DNA of 64,000 nucleotides from the NCBI RefSeq assembly GCF_003933745.1, contig NZ_RSEB01000001.1, positions 744,001 to 808,000 on the forward strand, written 5' to 3'. Each line of letters starts with the position of its first letter. Position 1 is the first letter of the stretch. The notes under the pieces are model-generated. The model was given only the letters and a program-made list of their open reading frames with translations, ran no database searches and was not told the DNA's origin. Position numbers and translations under genes: made by a program. Below are positions 41,843-50,607 of the stretch, piece after piece. The DNA comes from Glycomyces terrestris. GTDB taxonomy: Bacteria; Actinomycetota; Actinomycetes; Mycobacteriales; Micromonosporaceae.

Positions 41843-42217
41843 CTTGTCCCCTCCATAGGTCGGATGCCAGAGCGCGTCGCTCTGTGAACCACAGCATATG
41901 GAGTAGAGCATATTCGGTGGGGCATATGGCGGAGTCGCGCGCCCGTTCGCGAAGCCCCTTCGGCAAACGGTCGCACGCCCGTGACGTGCGGACGTGCGGG
42001 AGTGTTCACGTGGTCGTGATCTCACGGCCGCGCGGGCCCGCGGCGGGGGCGCAGGTGAGCGGCGTTCGAGGTCGCGGGGAGTGTGGGCGCGGTCGCATCA
42101 ACCCGGGTGGGCGGACGAGGGTCGCGGTAGATTCGAGGGAGGATGGTAGAAAACGATGACACTCTGCTGCCATAGAGAAACCCTGCAAAGCCGCAGTCTT
42201 AGAACGAGGGATCGCCC
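41843..42217. other. 375-nt divergent promoter region between DUF3052 and aceE
   Basis: No gene is visible apart from a 10-codon open frame (42143-42175). GCATAT occurs three times at exactly 14-bp spacing (41894, 41908, 41922). TAGATT at 42128-42133 is a good -10 candidate for aceE, giving a leader of about 75 nt. Confidence 0.5.
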
Positions 42218-44950
42218 GTGACCACGGAACAGAACCGGCCGCCCATCAGTGACGGATTGCCGACCCAAGTGCCGGACACTGACCCCGGGGAGACCAGCGA
42301 ATGGCTGGAATCCCTCGACGGCCTCCTCGACGCCGGCGGGCGCACCCGTGCCCGCTACGTCATGCAGCGGCTGCTCGAGCACGCGCGGAAGCGCCAGATC
42401 GGCGTCCCGGCGTCCACGAGCACCGACTATGTGAACACGATTCCCGTCGAGGCCGAACCCCACTACCCCGGCGACGAGGCCGTCGAGCACCGCATCCGCG
42501 CGTACGTGCGCTGGAACGCGGCCATGACCGTCCACCGCGCGCAGCGCCCCGGCATCGGCGTCGGCGGCCACATCTCGACGTACGCCTCGGCCGCGAACCT
42601 CTACGAGGTGGGCTACAACCACTTCTTCCGCGGCCGCGACCACGCCGGCGGCGGCGACCAGATCTTCTTCCAGGGCCACGCCTCCCCCGGCATGTACGCC
42701 CGGTCCTTCGTGGAGGGACGCCTGACCGAGGACCACCTCGACGGCTTCCGCCAGGAGGTGTCGCGCCCGCAGGGCGGCCTGCCCTCCTACCCCCACCCCC
42801 GCCTCATGCCGGACTACTGGCAGTTCCCGACCGTGTCGATGGGCCTGGGCCCGATCAACGCGATCTACCAGGCGCTGTTCAACCGCTACCTGCGCGACCG
42901 CGGCATCCGCGACACCGCGCAGCAGCAGGTGTGGGCGTTCCTCGGCGACGGCGAGATGGACGAGGTCGAGTCGCGCGGCGCGCTCCAGTTCGCGGCCGGC
43001 GCCGAGCTCGACAACCTCACGTTCGTCGTCAACTGCAACCTCCAGCGCCTCGACGGCCCGGTGCGCGGCAACGGCAAGATCGTGCAGGAGCTCGAGTCGT
43101 ACTTCCGCGGCGCGGGCTGGAACGTCATCAAGGTCATGTGGGGCCGCGAGTGGGACCCGCTCCTGGCCGCCGACCACGACGGCGCCCTGGTGAACCTCAT
43201 GAACACCACCCCCGACGGCGACTTCCAGACGTTCAAGGCCGAGTCCGGCGCGTTCATCCGCGAGCACTTCTTCGGGCGCGACACGCGCACCAAGGCGCTC
43301 GCGCAGGACATGTCCGACGACCAGATCTGGGACCTGCGCCGCGGCGGCCACGACGACCGCAAGATCTACGCCGCGTACAAGGCCGCCATGGAGCACGAGG
43401 GCCAGCCCACCGTGATCCTCGCGCACACCGTCAAGGGCTACAAGCTCGGCTCGACCTTCGAGGGCCGCAACGCGACCCACCAGATGAAGAAGCTCTCGCT
43501 CGAGGACCTCAAGGGCTTCCGCGACGCCCTCGACATGCCGGTCACCGACGAGCAGCTCGAGGCGAACCCGTACCTGCCGCCGTACATCAGGCCCGAGGAG
43601 GGCTCGGCCGAGCACGAGTACCTCCAGGAGCGCCGCCGCGCCCTGGGCGGGTCGATCCCCTCGCGCCGCAACACGGTCGTGCCGCTGAACCTGCCGGGCG
43701 AGGACGCCTACAAGTCGGCCCGGCGCGGCTCGGGCAAGCAGAAGGCCGCCACCACGATGGCGCTGGTGCGCCTGCTCAAGGACCTCATGCGGGACAAGGA
43801 GACCGGCAAGCGCTGGGTCCCGATCATCCCGGACGAGGCCCGCACCTTCGGCATGGACGCGATGTTCCCGACGGCGAAGATCTACTCGCCGCACGGGCAG
43901 CAGTACCTGTCCGTCGACCGCGACCTGTTCCTCTCCTACAAGGAGTCCGAGCAGGGCCAGCTCCTGCACGTGGGCATCAACGAGGCGGGCTCGCTCGCCG
44001 CGTTCACCGCCGCGGGCACCTCCGCCGACACGCACGGCGAGCCGATGATCCCGTTCTACATCTTCTACTCGATGTTCGGGTTCCAGCGCACCGCCGACGC
44101 CATCTGGGCCGCCGCCGACCAGCTCGCGAACGGCTTCCTCATCGGCGCCACCGCCGGGCGGACCACGCTCAACGGCGAGGGCCTCCAGCACGAGGACGGC
44201 CACTCGCTCCTGATCGCGCACACCAACCCCGCGGTCGTCTCGTACGACCCGGCGTTCGGGTACGAGATCGGGCACATCATGCAGGACGGCCTCAAGCGCA
44301 TGTACGCCGACGGCGAGCACGTCTTCTACTACCTCACCGTCTACAACGAGCCGATCGTGCAGCCGGCCGAGCCGGAGGACGTCGACGTCGAGGGCATCCT
44401 GCGCGGCATCCACAAGGTCGCGACCTCCGAGGCGTCCGGGCCGCGAGTACAGCTGCTCACCTCCGGGTCCGCGATGGGCTGGGCGCAGCGGGCCGCCGAG
44501 CTGCTCGCCGAGGACTGGGGCGTGGCCGCCGACGTGTGGTCGGTGACCTCCTGGTCCGAGCTCAACCGCGACGCGATCGAGGCCGAGCGGCACAACCTGC
44601 GCCACCCCGAGGCCGAGAAGCGGGTCCCGTACGTGACCCGCAAGCTCTCGGGCTCCGACGGGCCGTTCATCGCCGTCAGCGACTACCAGCGGGCCGTCCC
44701 CGACCTGGTCAGCCGCTGGGTGCCGGGCGACTACACCTCCCTGGGCACGGACGGCTTCGGCCACTCCGACACCCGCGGGGCCCTGCGCCGCCACTTCAAC
44801 GTGGACGCCGAGTCGGTCGCGGTCGCCGCGCTCCAGCAGCTCGCCGCCCGCGGCGAGGTCAAGCCGGAGCTGGCGGCCCAGGCCGCCGCGAAGTACGCGA
44901 TCACCGACCCGACGGCCGCCGAGGCCGGCGAGGCGGGCGGCGACTCCTAA
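42218..44950 (+). CDS. aceE: Pyruvate dehydrogenase E1 component, homodimeric
   Basis: 910 residues, typical for the single-chain E1. The thiamine diphosphate motif is [19 protein letters not shown] extended to [15 protein letters not shown] (GDG to NCN), near residues 245-280; the pyrimidine-binding half with [19 protein letters not shown] lies later. With lipoylated E2 and E3 it converts pyruvate to acetyl-CoA in the cytoplasm. GTG 42218 follows GAGGGATCG. The stand-alone gene beside ahpE and before fasR-fab matches mycobacterial gene order and links glycolysis to fatty-acid synthesis. A 17-bp hairpin follows the stop. Confidence 0.97.
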   Translation: MTTEQNRPPISDGLPTQVPDTDPGETSEWLESLDGLLDAGGRTRARYVMQRLLEHARKRQIGVPASTSTDYVNTIPVEAEPHYPGDEAVEHRIRAYVRWNAAMTVHRAQRPGIGVGGHISTYASAANLYEVGYNHFFRGRDHAGGGDQIFFQGHASPGMYARSFVEGRLTEDHLDGFRQEVSRPQGGLPSYPHPRLMPDYWQFPTVSMGLGPINAIYQALFNRYLRDRGIRDTAQQQVWAFLGDGEMDEVESRGALQFAAGAELDNLTFVVNCNLQRLDGPVRGNGKIVQELESYFRGAGWNVIKVMWGREWDPLLAADHDGALVNLMNTTPDGDFQTFKAESGAFIREHFFGRDTRTKALAQDMSDDQIWDLRRGGHDDRKIYAAYKAAMEHEGQPTVILAHTVKGYKLGSTFEGRNATHQMKKLSLEDLKGFRDALDMPVTDEQLEANPYLPPYIRPEEGSAEHEYLQERRRALGGSIPSRRNTVVPLNLPGEDAYKSARRGSGKQKAATTMALVRLLKDLMRDKETGKRWVPIIPDEARTFGMDAMFPTAKIYSPHGQQYLSVDRDLFLSYKESEQGQLLHVGINEAGSLAAFTAAGTSADTHGEPMIPFYIFYSMFGFQRTADAIWAAADQLANGFLIGATAGRTTLNGEGLQHEDGHSLLIAHTNPAVVSYDPAFGYEIGHIMQDGLKRMYADGEHVFYYLTVYNEPIVQPAEPEDVDVEGILRGIHKVATSEASGPRVQLLTSGSAMGWAQRAAELLAEDWGVAADVWSVTSWSELNRDAIEAERHNLRHPEAEKRVPYVTRKLSGSDGPFIAVSDYQRAVPDLVSRWVPGDYTSLGTDGFGHSDTRGALRRHFNVDAESVAVAALQQLAARGEVKPELAAQAAAKYAITDPTAAEAGEAGGDS

Positions 44951-44962
44951 GCCGCAGACGTG

Positions 44963-44996
44963 CGAAGGGCCGCAGGCGATCGCCTGCGGCCCTTCG
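44963..44996. terminator. Bidirectional terminator between aceE and thioredoxin genes
   Basis: CGAAGGGCCGCAGGCGA and its exact complement form a 34-nt perfect palindrome 12 nt past aceE and 52 nt past the convergent thioredoxin gene. Confidence 0.75.
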
Positions 44997-45048
44997 GGTT
45001 CCGGGGCGGGCGCGCCCGCCCCGCGGAGTCTGGGGAGTGCCCGGGGCG

Positions 45049-45420
45049 TTACGCCTCCTCGGCCTCTTCCTTCTCGATCTCGGCGCGCACGGCGTCCATG
45101 TCGAGCTCCTTGACCTTGCCGATGATCTCCTCGAGCGCGGCCGGCGGGAGCGCGCCCGGCTGGCTGTAGAGGAGGATGCCGTCGCGGAAGGCCATGAGCG
45201 TCGGGATGGACTGGATCCCGGCCTCCATGGACAGCTCGCGCTGGTCCTCGGTGTCGATCTTCCCGAAGACGACGTCGTCGTGCTGCTCGCTCGCGGCCTC
45301 GAACGTGGGCGCGAACATCTTGCACGGACCGCACCAGTCGGCCCACCAGTCCACCAGCACGATGCCGTTGCCGGTGACGGTCGCTTCGAAGTTGTCCTTG
45401 GTCAGTTCAACGGTGGCCAT
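45049..45420 (-). CDS. Thioredoxin
   Basis: 123 residues. WWADWCGPCKMFAPTF holds the redox pair Cys30 and Cys33; IQSIPTLMAFRDG contains the cis-Pro. The C terminus is extended by an acidic helix. It reduces disulfides in the cytoplasm using thioredoxin reductase and could recycle the nearby peroxiredoxin. GAGAGG lies upstream of ATG 45420. It is divergent from fasR with 118 bp between start codons. Confidence 0.94.
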   Translation of the reverse strand: MATVELTKDNFEATVTGNGIVLVDWWADWCGPCKMFAPTFEAASEQHDDVVFGKIDTEDQRELSMEAGIQSIPTLMAFRDGILLYSQPGALPPAALEEIIGKVKELDMDAVRAEIEKEEAEEA

Positions 45421-45525
45421 AGGACCGCCTCTCTGTTCTTGGCTGATTTCGTGCTCTCTCGGGCAACAGTAGTGGCGCTCCCGGTATTCCGACCGACGTC
45501 GGTGCGCGGCGCGCGCCACGTCTGG

Positions 45526-45531
45526 CAGGCT
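45526..45531 (+). promoter_or_regulatory. -10 element CAGGCT of fasR, leaderless
   Basis: Ends 7 nt before ATG 45539; no ribosome site is present. Confidence 0.45.
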
Positions 45532-45538
45532 ATAGGGC

Positions 45539-46708
45539 ATGGACCTGGCCACGACCATTCAGAACATCGAACGCTCCTCGTCGGCGCTGACGACCCAGTC
45601 GCTCACCCGGATGGACGAACGCCTCCCCTGGTTCCGCGACCTCCCCGCCGAGCAGCGCTCGATGGTGACCCTGGTGGCCCAGGCCGGCGTGCGGCAGTTC
45701 CTGGAGTGGCTGCGCTCCTCCGGGGACGACCTCGGCACCTCCGACATGGTGTTCGAAGCCGCGCCCCTGGAACTCGCGCGCGCCATCAGCCTCCAGCACA
45801 CCGTCGCCCTCATCCAGGTCGTCATCGACGTCGTCGAGGAGCAGGTGCCCCAGCTCGCCGCCGACGGCGAGGACGACCAGCTCCGCGAGTCGGTGCTGCG
45901 CTTCAGCCGCGAGATCGCGTTCGCCGCCGCCCGCGTGTACGCCCGCGCCGCCGAGACCCGCGGCGCCTGGGACGCCCGCCTCCAGGCGATGCTCGTCGAC
46001 GCGCTCCTGCGCGGCGACAACTCCGACGAGCTCATCAGCCGCGCCGCCGCCCTCGGCTGGTCGGAGACCCAGACGATCACCGTCGTCTGCGGCGCCACCC
46101 CCGGCGGCGAGGCCACCCTCGTCCTCCACTCCGTGCAGCGCGCCGCCCGCCGCCTCGGCCTCGACATCCTCGCCGGCGTCCACGGCGCCCGCCTGGTGCT
46201 CCTCCTCGGCGGCGTCAAGGAGCCCGTCGAGATCGTCGAGAAGCTCACCGGCCAGTTCGGCGACGGCCCGATCGTCGTGGGCCCCACCGTGACCGGCCTC
46301 GCCGACGCCTCCGCGTCGGCGCTCGCCGCCGTCGCCGGACACCGCGCCGCCCCCGCCTGGCCCGACGCGCCCCGCCCCGTCACCGCCATGCAGCTGCTCC
46401 CCGAGCGCGCCATCGCCGGCGACGAGGCGGCCCGCCAGGGCCTGCGCGAAGGCGTCTTCCAGACGCTGCGCCGCGCCGGCGGGGAGCTCCTGGAGACCAT
46501 GGACGCGTTCATCGCCTCCGGCGGCGTCCTCGAAGGCACCGCCCGCGAGCTGTACGTCCACCCGAACACGGTCCGGTACCGGCTCCGCCGCATCCAGGAG
46601 GTGACCGGTTTCTCCCCCACCGACCCGCATGAGGCCTTCGTGCTTCGTGTGGGGTTGACCATAGGGCGCCTGGAGAACTCGCCGGTGACCCGGCGTTCTC
46701 GCAGTTGA
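45539..46708 (+). CDS. fasR: PucR/CdaR-type regulator, probable FasR activator of fatty-acid synthesis
   Basis: 389 residues. The C-terminal helix-turn-helix ASGGVLEGTARELYVHPNTVRYRLRRI is the PucR-type domain; a GGDEF-like middle part and a helical N domain precede it. In Streptomyces the gene in this same position, FasR, activates fabD-fabH-acpP-fabF; in mycobacteria Rv2242 is the counterpart. The same order here supports that role. The stop overlaps TTGACA, the likely -35 of the fab operon. The start has a -10 hexamer 7 nt before it and no ribosome site, so the mRNA may be leaderless. Confidence 0.88.
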   Translation: MDLATTIQNIERSSSALTTQSLTRMDERLPWFRDLPAEQRSMVTLVAQAGVRQFLEWLRSSGDDLGTSDMVFEAAPLELARAISLQHTVALIQVVIDVVEEQVPQLAADGEDDQLRESVLRFSREIAFAAARVYARAAETRGAWDARLQAMLVDALLRGDNSDELISRAAALGWSETQTITVVCGATPGGEATLVLHSVQRAARRLGLDILAGVHGARLVLLLGGVKEPVEIVEKLTGQFGDGPIVVGPTVTGLADASASALAAVAGHRAAPAWPDAPRPVTAMQLLPERAIAGDEAARQGLREGVFQTLRRAGGELLETMDAFIASGGVLEGTARELYVHPNTVRYRLRRIQEVTGFSPTDPHEAFVLRVGLTIGRLENSPVTRRSRS

Positions 46709-46764
46709 CAACGAGTGTTGTAGATTCCCTACAAGAACCGACGGGGCTTTCAGTCCTCTGACTG
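46705..46764 (+). promoter_or_regulatory. fab operon promoter and inverted repeats
   Basis: TTGACA (46705-46710) overlaps the fasR stop; CTACAA 18 bp on is a possible -10. TTGTAG-ATTCC-CTACAA (46718-46734) is a 17-bp inverted repeat and CAGTC-CTCT-GACTG (46751-46764) a 14-bp one. Either may be the FasR site. Confidence 0.5.
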
Positions 46765-46801
46765 CTCCCGTATCCCATGCCGCCGATGCGAAAGTTCTAG
46801 T

Positions 46802-47731
46802 GTGCTTGCCATTCTCGCTCCCGGGCAGGGCTCGCAGAAGCCCGGGTTCCTGACGCCGTGGATCGACGACCCCGCAGCGGCCGCAAGGCTGCGCGAGTGG
46901 TCCGACGCCATCGGCCTCGACCTCGTCCGCCTCGGCACCGAAGCGGACCAGGACGAGATCACCGACACCGCGAACACCCAGCCGCTCCTCGTCGCCGCCG
47001 GGCTCCTCGCGGCCGAGCGCCTCCTCGCCGACCCCGCCGTCGACGCGGCCGCGACCGTCGTCGCCGGGCACTCGGTCGGCGAGCTCACCGCGCTCGCGAT
47101 CGCCGGGGTCCTCACCCCCGAGGCCGCCGTCCGCCTCGCCGCCGTCCGCGGCCGCGAGATGGCCGCCGCGTGCAACATCGAGCCGACCACCATGGCCGCC
47201 GTCCTCGGCGGCGTCGAGGACGAGGTCCTCGCCGCCATCGAGTCGGCCGGCGCCTGGCCCGCCAACCGCAACGGCGCCGGCCAGATCGTCGCCGCCGGAC
47301 CGGTCGCCGCGATCGAGAAGCTCACGGGCAACCCGCCCGAGAAGGCCCGGATCATCCCGCTCAAGGTCGCCGGGGCCTTCCACACCCCGCACATGGCGCC
47401 CGCGCAGGAGGCCCTCGAGGCCGTCGCCGCGGAGATCGCCACCGCCGACCCGGTCCGGACCCTCCTGTCCAACCGCGACGGCAGGCCCGTGGCCAGCGGC
47501 GCGGCCGCCTTGCAGCAACTGGTGGCCCAGGTCACCTCTCCGGTCCGATGGGACGCCTGCATGAGTACGCTTGGAGAACTGGGCGTCACGGCGGTCGTCG
47601 AACTGCCGCCGGCAGGGACGCTCACCGGCCTGGCCAAGCGGGCGCTCAAGGGCGTGGAACGACACAACGTCAACACCCCCGACGACCTCACCGCCGCCGC
47701 CGAACTCGCAAGCACCGAAGGAGTCGAGTGA
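46802..47731 (+). CDS. fabD: Malonyl-CoA:ACP transacylase
   Basis: 309 residues. LAILAPGQGSQKPGF starts the chain, the nucleophile Ser91 is in VVAGHSVGELTAL, and AGAFHTPHM contains the catalytic His. It loads malonyl groups onto ACP, the first step of type II fatty-acid synthesis, in the cytoplasm. Start GTG 46802 has only a weak GAAAG before it. It is the first gene of the fabD-fabH-acpP-fabF operon and overlaps fabH by 4 bp (GTGA). Confidence 0.96.
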   Translation: MLAILAPGQGSQKPGFLTPWIDDPAAAARLREWSDAIGLDLVRLGTEADQDEITDTANTQPLLVAAGLLAAERLLADPAVDAAATVVAGHSVGELTALAIAGVLTPEAAVRLAAVRGREMAAACNIEPTTMAAVLGGVEDEVLAAIESAGAWPANRNGAGQIVAAGPVAAIEKLTGNPPEKARIIPLKVAGAFHTPHMAPAQEALEAVAAEIATADPVRTLLSNRDGRPVASGAAALQQLVAQVTSPVRWDACMSTLGELGVTAVVELPPAGTLTGLAKRALKGVERHNVNTPDDLTAAAELASTEGVE

Positions 47732-48681
47732 GCGTCAACGGAACGCGCGTCCTCAGCGTCGGCCACTACCAGCCCGAGAAGGTCCTCACCAACGCCGACC
47801 TCGCCGAGATGGTCGACACCAACGACGAGTGGATCGTCTCCCGCGTCGGCATCAAGGAGCGCCGCATCGCTGCCGACGACGAGAAGGTCGCCGACATGGC
47901 GACCCACGCCGCCCGGCAGGCCCTGGAGAACGCCGGCCTCACCGCCGCCGACATCGACATGGTCATCGTGGCCACCGTCTCCGCCAAGGACGTCTGCCCG
48001 AACACCGCCTGCCGCGTCTCGGAGGCGCTCGGCATCGACGCCCCCGCCGCGATGGACGTCAACACCGCCTGCTCGGGCTTCGAGTACGCGCTCGCGCAGG
48101 CCGACATGGCGATCCGCGTCGGCAGCGCCACGCGCGCCCTCGTCATCGGCGCCGAGAAGCTCACCGCGGTCACCGACTGGGAGGACCGCTCCTCGTGCGT
48201 CCTCTTCGGCGACGGGGCCGGCGCGGTCGTCGTCGAGGGCACCGACGACCCCGCCCTGGCGATCAGCCCGGTCGTGTGGGGCTCGGAGCCGTCCATGGCC
48301 GACGTCATCCGCATCGAGGAGGACGTGCCCTACATCAAGCAGGCCGGGCAGACCGTGTTCCGCTGGGCCACCACCCAGCTCGCGCCCCTGATCGAGAAGG
48401 TCGCCGAGAAGGCCGACGTCAAGATCTCCGAGCTCGCGGCCTTCGTGCCGCACCAGGCGAACCTGCGGATCATCCAGGGCATCGCCAAGCGGCTGGACTT
48501 CAGCGACGACTGCGTCGTCGCCGAGGACATCGTCTACTCCGGCAACACCTCCGCGGCGTCGGTGCCGCTGGCGCTGTCGAAGTTGGTACAAAGTGGCAAG
48601 GTGGCCTCCGGCGCCCCGATCCTCCTGTTCGGATTCGGCGGCGGGCTCACCTACGCCGGGCAGGTCATCCGCTGCCCGTAA
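47728..48681 (+). CDS. fabH: Beta-ketoacyl-ACP synthase III
   Basis: 317 residues with the catalytic triad Cys115 (VNTACSGFEY), His242 (VPHQANLRI) and Asn273 (YSGNTSAAS). It condenses an acyl-CoA primer with malonyl-ACP and so sets the chain start; in actinobacteria it often accepts branched primers. AAGGAG lies 4 nt before GTG 47728, which overlaps the fabD stop, a sign of translational coupling. Confidence 0.97.
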   Translation: MSVNGTRVLSVGHYQPEKVLTNADLAEMVDTNDEWIVSRVGIKERRIAADDEKVADMATHAARQALENAGLTAADIDMVIVATVSAKDVCPNTACRVSEALGIDAPAAMDVNTACSGFEYALAQADMAIRVGSATRALVIGAEKLTAVTDWEDRSSCVLFGDGAGAVVVEGTDDPALAISPVVWGSEPSMADVIRIEEDVPYIKQAGQTVFRWATTQLAPLIEKVAEKADVKISELAAFVPHQANLRIIQGIAKRLDFSDDCVVAEDIVYSGNTSAASVPLALSKLVQSGKVASGAPILLFGFGGGLTYAGQVIRCP

Positions 48682-48701
48682 CTATCGAGAGGAAATAACT
48701 C

Positions 48702-48944
48702 ATGGCTCTGTCTCGTGACGAGATCCGCGAAGGTCTGTCGGACATTCTCGAAGAGGTCGCGGGCGTCAACCCCGACGATGTCGCCGACGGCAAGTCCTTC
48801 ACCGACGACCTGGACGTCGACTCGCTCGCCATGGTCGAGGTCGTCGTGGCCGCTGAAGAGAAGTTCGGCGTGAAGATCCCCGACGACGAGGTCGCCAACC
48901 TGAAGACCGTCGGCGACGCCGTCTCCTACATCGAGAAGGGTTAA
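48702..48944 (+). CDS. acpP: Acyl carrier protein
   Basis: 80 residues, acidic. DDLDVDSLAMVEVVV carries the Ser41 that receives the 4'-phosphopantetheine arm on which the growing acyl chain is held. GAGAGGAA is upstream of ATG 48702. It lies 20 nt after fabH and directly before fabF. Confidence 0.98.
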   Translation: MALSRDEIREGLSDILEEVAGVNPDDVADGKSFTDDLDVDSLAMVEVVVAAEEKFGVKIPDDEVANLKTVGDAVSYIEKG

Positions 48945-48945
48945 T

Positions 48946-50163
48946 GTGACTGAGGTAGTCGTGACCGGGCTCGGCGCGACCACTCCCCTCGGCGGGGACG
49001 TGGCGTCGACCTGGGAAGCACTCGTGGCCGGACGGTCGGGTGTCCACCAGCTCACGCACGAGTGGGCCCGGGAACTCCCCTGCCGGATCGCCGCCGAGCT
49101 GGCGGTCGAGCCGTCCGAGGTCCTGCCTCGGGTCCGGCTGCGCCGCCTTGACCGCTCCGAGCAGATCGCGCTGGTCGCGGCTCAGCAGGCGTGGGACGAC
49201 GCGGGGCTGAGCGACGACCTCGACAAGGAACGGCTCGGCGTCGTCTTCGGCTCCGGGATCGGCGGCGCGCTCACGCTCCTCGCCCAGGACGACATCCTGG
49301 AGGAGAGCGGCGCGCGCAAGGTCTCCCCGTTCACCGTGCCCATGCTCATGCCCAACGGCCCCGCGGCCGTGGTCGGCCTCGAGTTCGGGGCCCAGGCGGG
49401 CGTGCACGCCCCCACCAGCGCGTGCGCCACCTCCGCCGAGGCGATCTCCTGGGCCGCCGACATGATCCGCGCCGGCCGCGCCGACGTGGTCGTCGCCGGC
49501 GGCGCCGAGGCGGTCATCGGCGGCCTGCCGATGGCCGGGTTCTCCTCGATGAAGGCCATGTCGACCCGCAACGACGACCCCGAGCACGCCTCCCGGCCCT
49601 GGGACCGCGACCGCGACGGGTTCGTCATGGGCGAGGGCTCCGGGGCGCTGATCCTGGAGCGCCGCGAGCACGCCGAGGCGCGCGGGGCGAAGATCTACGC
49701 CGTCGTGGCGGGCTCCGGCCTGACCTCCGACGGCTACGACATCGTCCAGCCCGACCCGGAGTGCCGGGGCGGCGGGCGCGCGATGGCGGCCGCGATCAGG
49801 CAGGCCGGCATCGACCCGAAGGACATCGGCCACGTCAACGCCCACGCCACGTCGACGCCGGTCGGCGACATGGCGGAGGTCAAGGGCATCAAGCGCGAGG
49901 TCGGCGACCACGTGGTGCTCACCGCGACCAAGTCGATGACCGGGCACCTGCTCGGCGGCGCGGGCGCGGTCGAGTCGATCGCGGCGATCCTGGCGATCGC
50001 CGAAGGGGTCATCCCCCCGACGATCAACCTCGAGAACCCCGACCCGGCCCTGGACCTGGACGTCGCCGCGAACGAGGCCCGCAAGGTGGAGCTGAACGCC
50101 GCCCTGAACACGGCCTTCGGCTTCGGCGGCCACAACGCCGCGCTGCTGTTCACGAAGGCGTAG
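48946..50163 (+). CDS. fabF: Beta-ketoacyl-ACP synthase II
   Basis: 405 residues. The nucleophile is Cys160 (APTSACATSAEA), with His300 (NAHATSTPVGD), Lys329 and His334 (TKSMTGHLLGG), the KAS I/II set. It elongates acyl-ACP by two carbons per cycle. GTG 48946 begins 1 nt after the acpP stop. The last 12 nt including the stop are the first part of a 35-bp unit repeated downstream, so duplication started in this coding end. Confidence 0.97.
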   Translation: MTEVVVTGLGATTPLGGDVASTWEALVAGRSGVHQLTHEWARELPCRIAAELAVEPSEVLPRVRLRRLDRSEQIALVAAQQAWDDAGLSDDLDKERLGVVFGSGIGGALTLLAQDDILEESGARKVSPFTVPMLMPNGPAAVVGLEFGAQAGVHAPTSACATSAEAISWAADMIRAGRADVVVAGGAEAVIGGLPMAGFSSMKAMSTRNDDPEHASRPWDRDRDGFVMGEGSGALILERREHAEARGAKIYAVVAGSGLTSDGYDIVQPDPECRGGGRAMAAAIRQAGIDPKDIGHVNAHATSTPVGDMAEVKGIKREVGDHVVLTATKSMTGHLLGGAGAVESIAAILAIAEGVIPPTINLENPDPALDLDVAANEARKVELNAALNTAFGFGGHNAALLFTKA

Positions 50164-50267
50164 CCGGAGTGAACTAGAGGTTCAGCACGAAGGCGTAGCC
50201 GGAGTGAACTAGAGGTTCGGCACGAAGGCGTAGCCGAGTGAACCAGAGGTACAGCACGAAGGCGTAG
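50152..50267 (+). repeat. 35-bp tandem repeats seeded from the fabF stop
   Basis: Copies at 50152-50186, 50187-50221 (one change) and 50222-50255 (34 bp, several changes), then 12 nt of a fourth. Each unit starts ACGAAGGCGTAG, the last codons of fabF, and carries TGAAC-TAGAG-GTTCA, a small inverted repeat. Confidence 0.9.
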
Positions 50268-50607
50268 GACGGGTTGAATCCCTAGGGACGCAAGCGAACC
50301 GGAAGGCCCCGCCGCTGATGCGGCGGGGTCTTTCGGTGTCTCCGGGTCTTCAGGAACGTCGCGGAGGGTCTACCACGAACCGGACAGCCGGTGGGCCCCC
50401 GATCGAAAAATACTGCCGCGGTACGACATCCGCGCGGACATGATCATTCTTCAGGAGGAGCCGGAACGGTACCGCAGACGGGAGCGCGGAGCGGGGGCTG
50501 GCACTACCGTGAAAAGGGTGCGAATTTCCTAGACTGAGAAGCGCGGACCCCACCGCGCAGTTCGAACCGGAAACAGGAAACCCGTCCCGATCCCGAAGGA
50601 GCCCGTC
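50268..50607. other. Gap of 340 nt between the fab repeats and the DUF418 gene
   Basis: After the fab terminator the gap holds an A+T-rich GATCGAAAAATACT near 50401 and a possible promoter CCTAGACT near 50529-50536 for the DUF418 gene. No coding frame is seen. Confidence 0.5.
50305..50333 (+). terminator. Intrinsic terminator of the fab operon
   Basis: GGCCCCGCCGC, loop TGAT, GCGGCGGGGTC followed by TTT. The stem is 11 bp with one G-U pair. Confidence 0.8.

Noticed and set aside
42301-46632. 1,400-codon frame across aceE and beyond on the same strand
   Set aside because: It is the out-of-frame shadow of aceE and fasR, with Arg/Pro composition and no domain.
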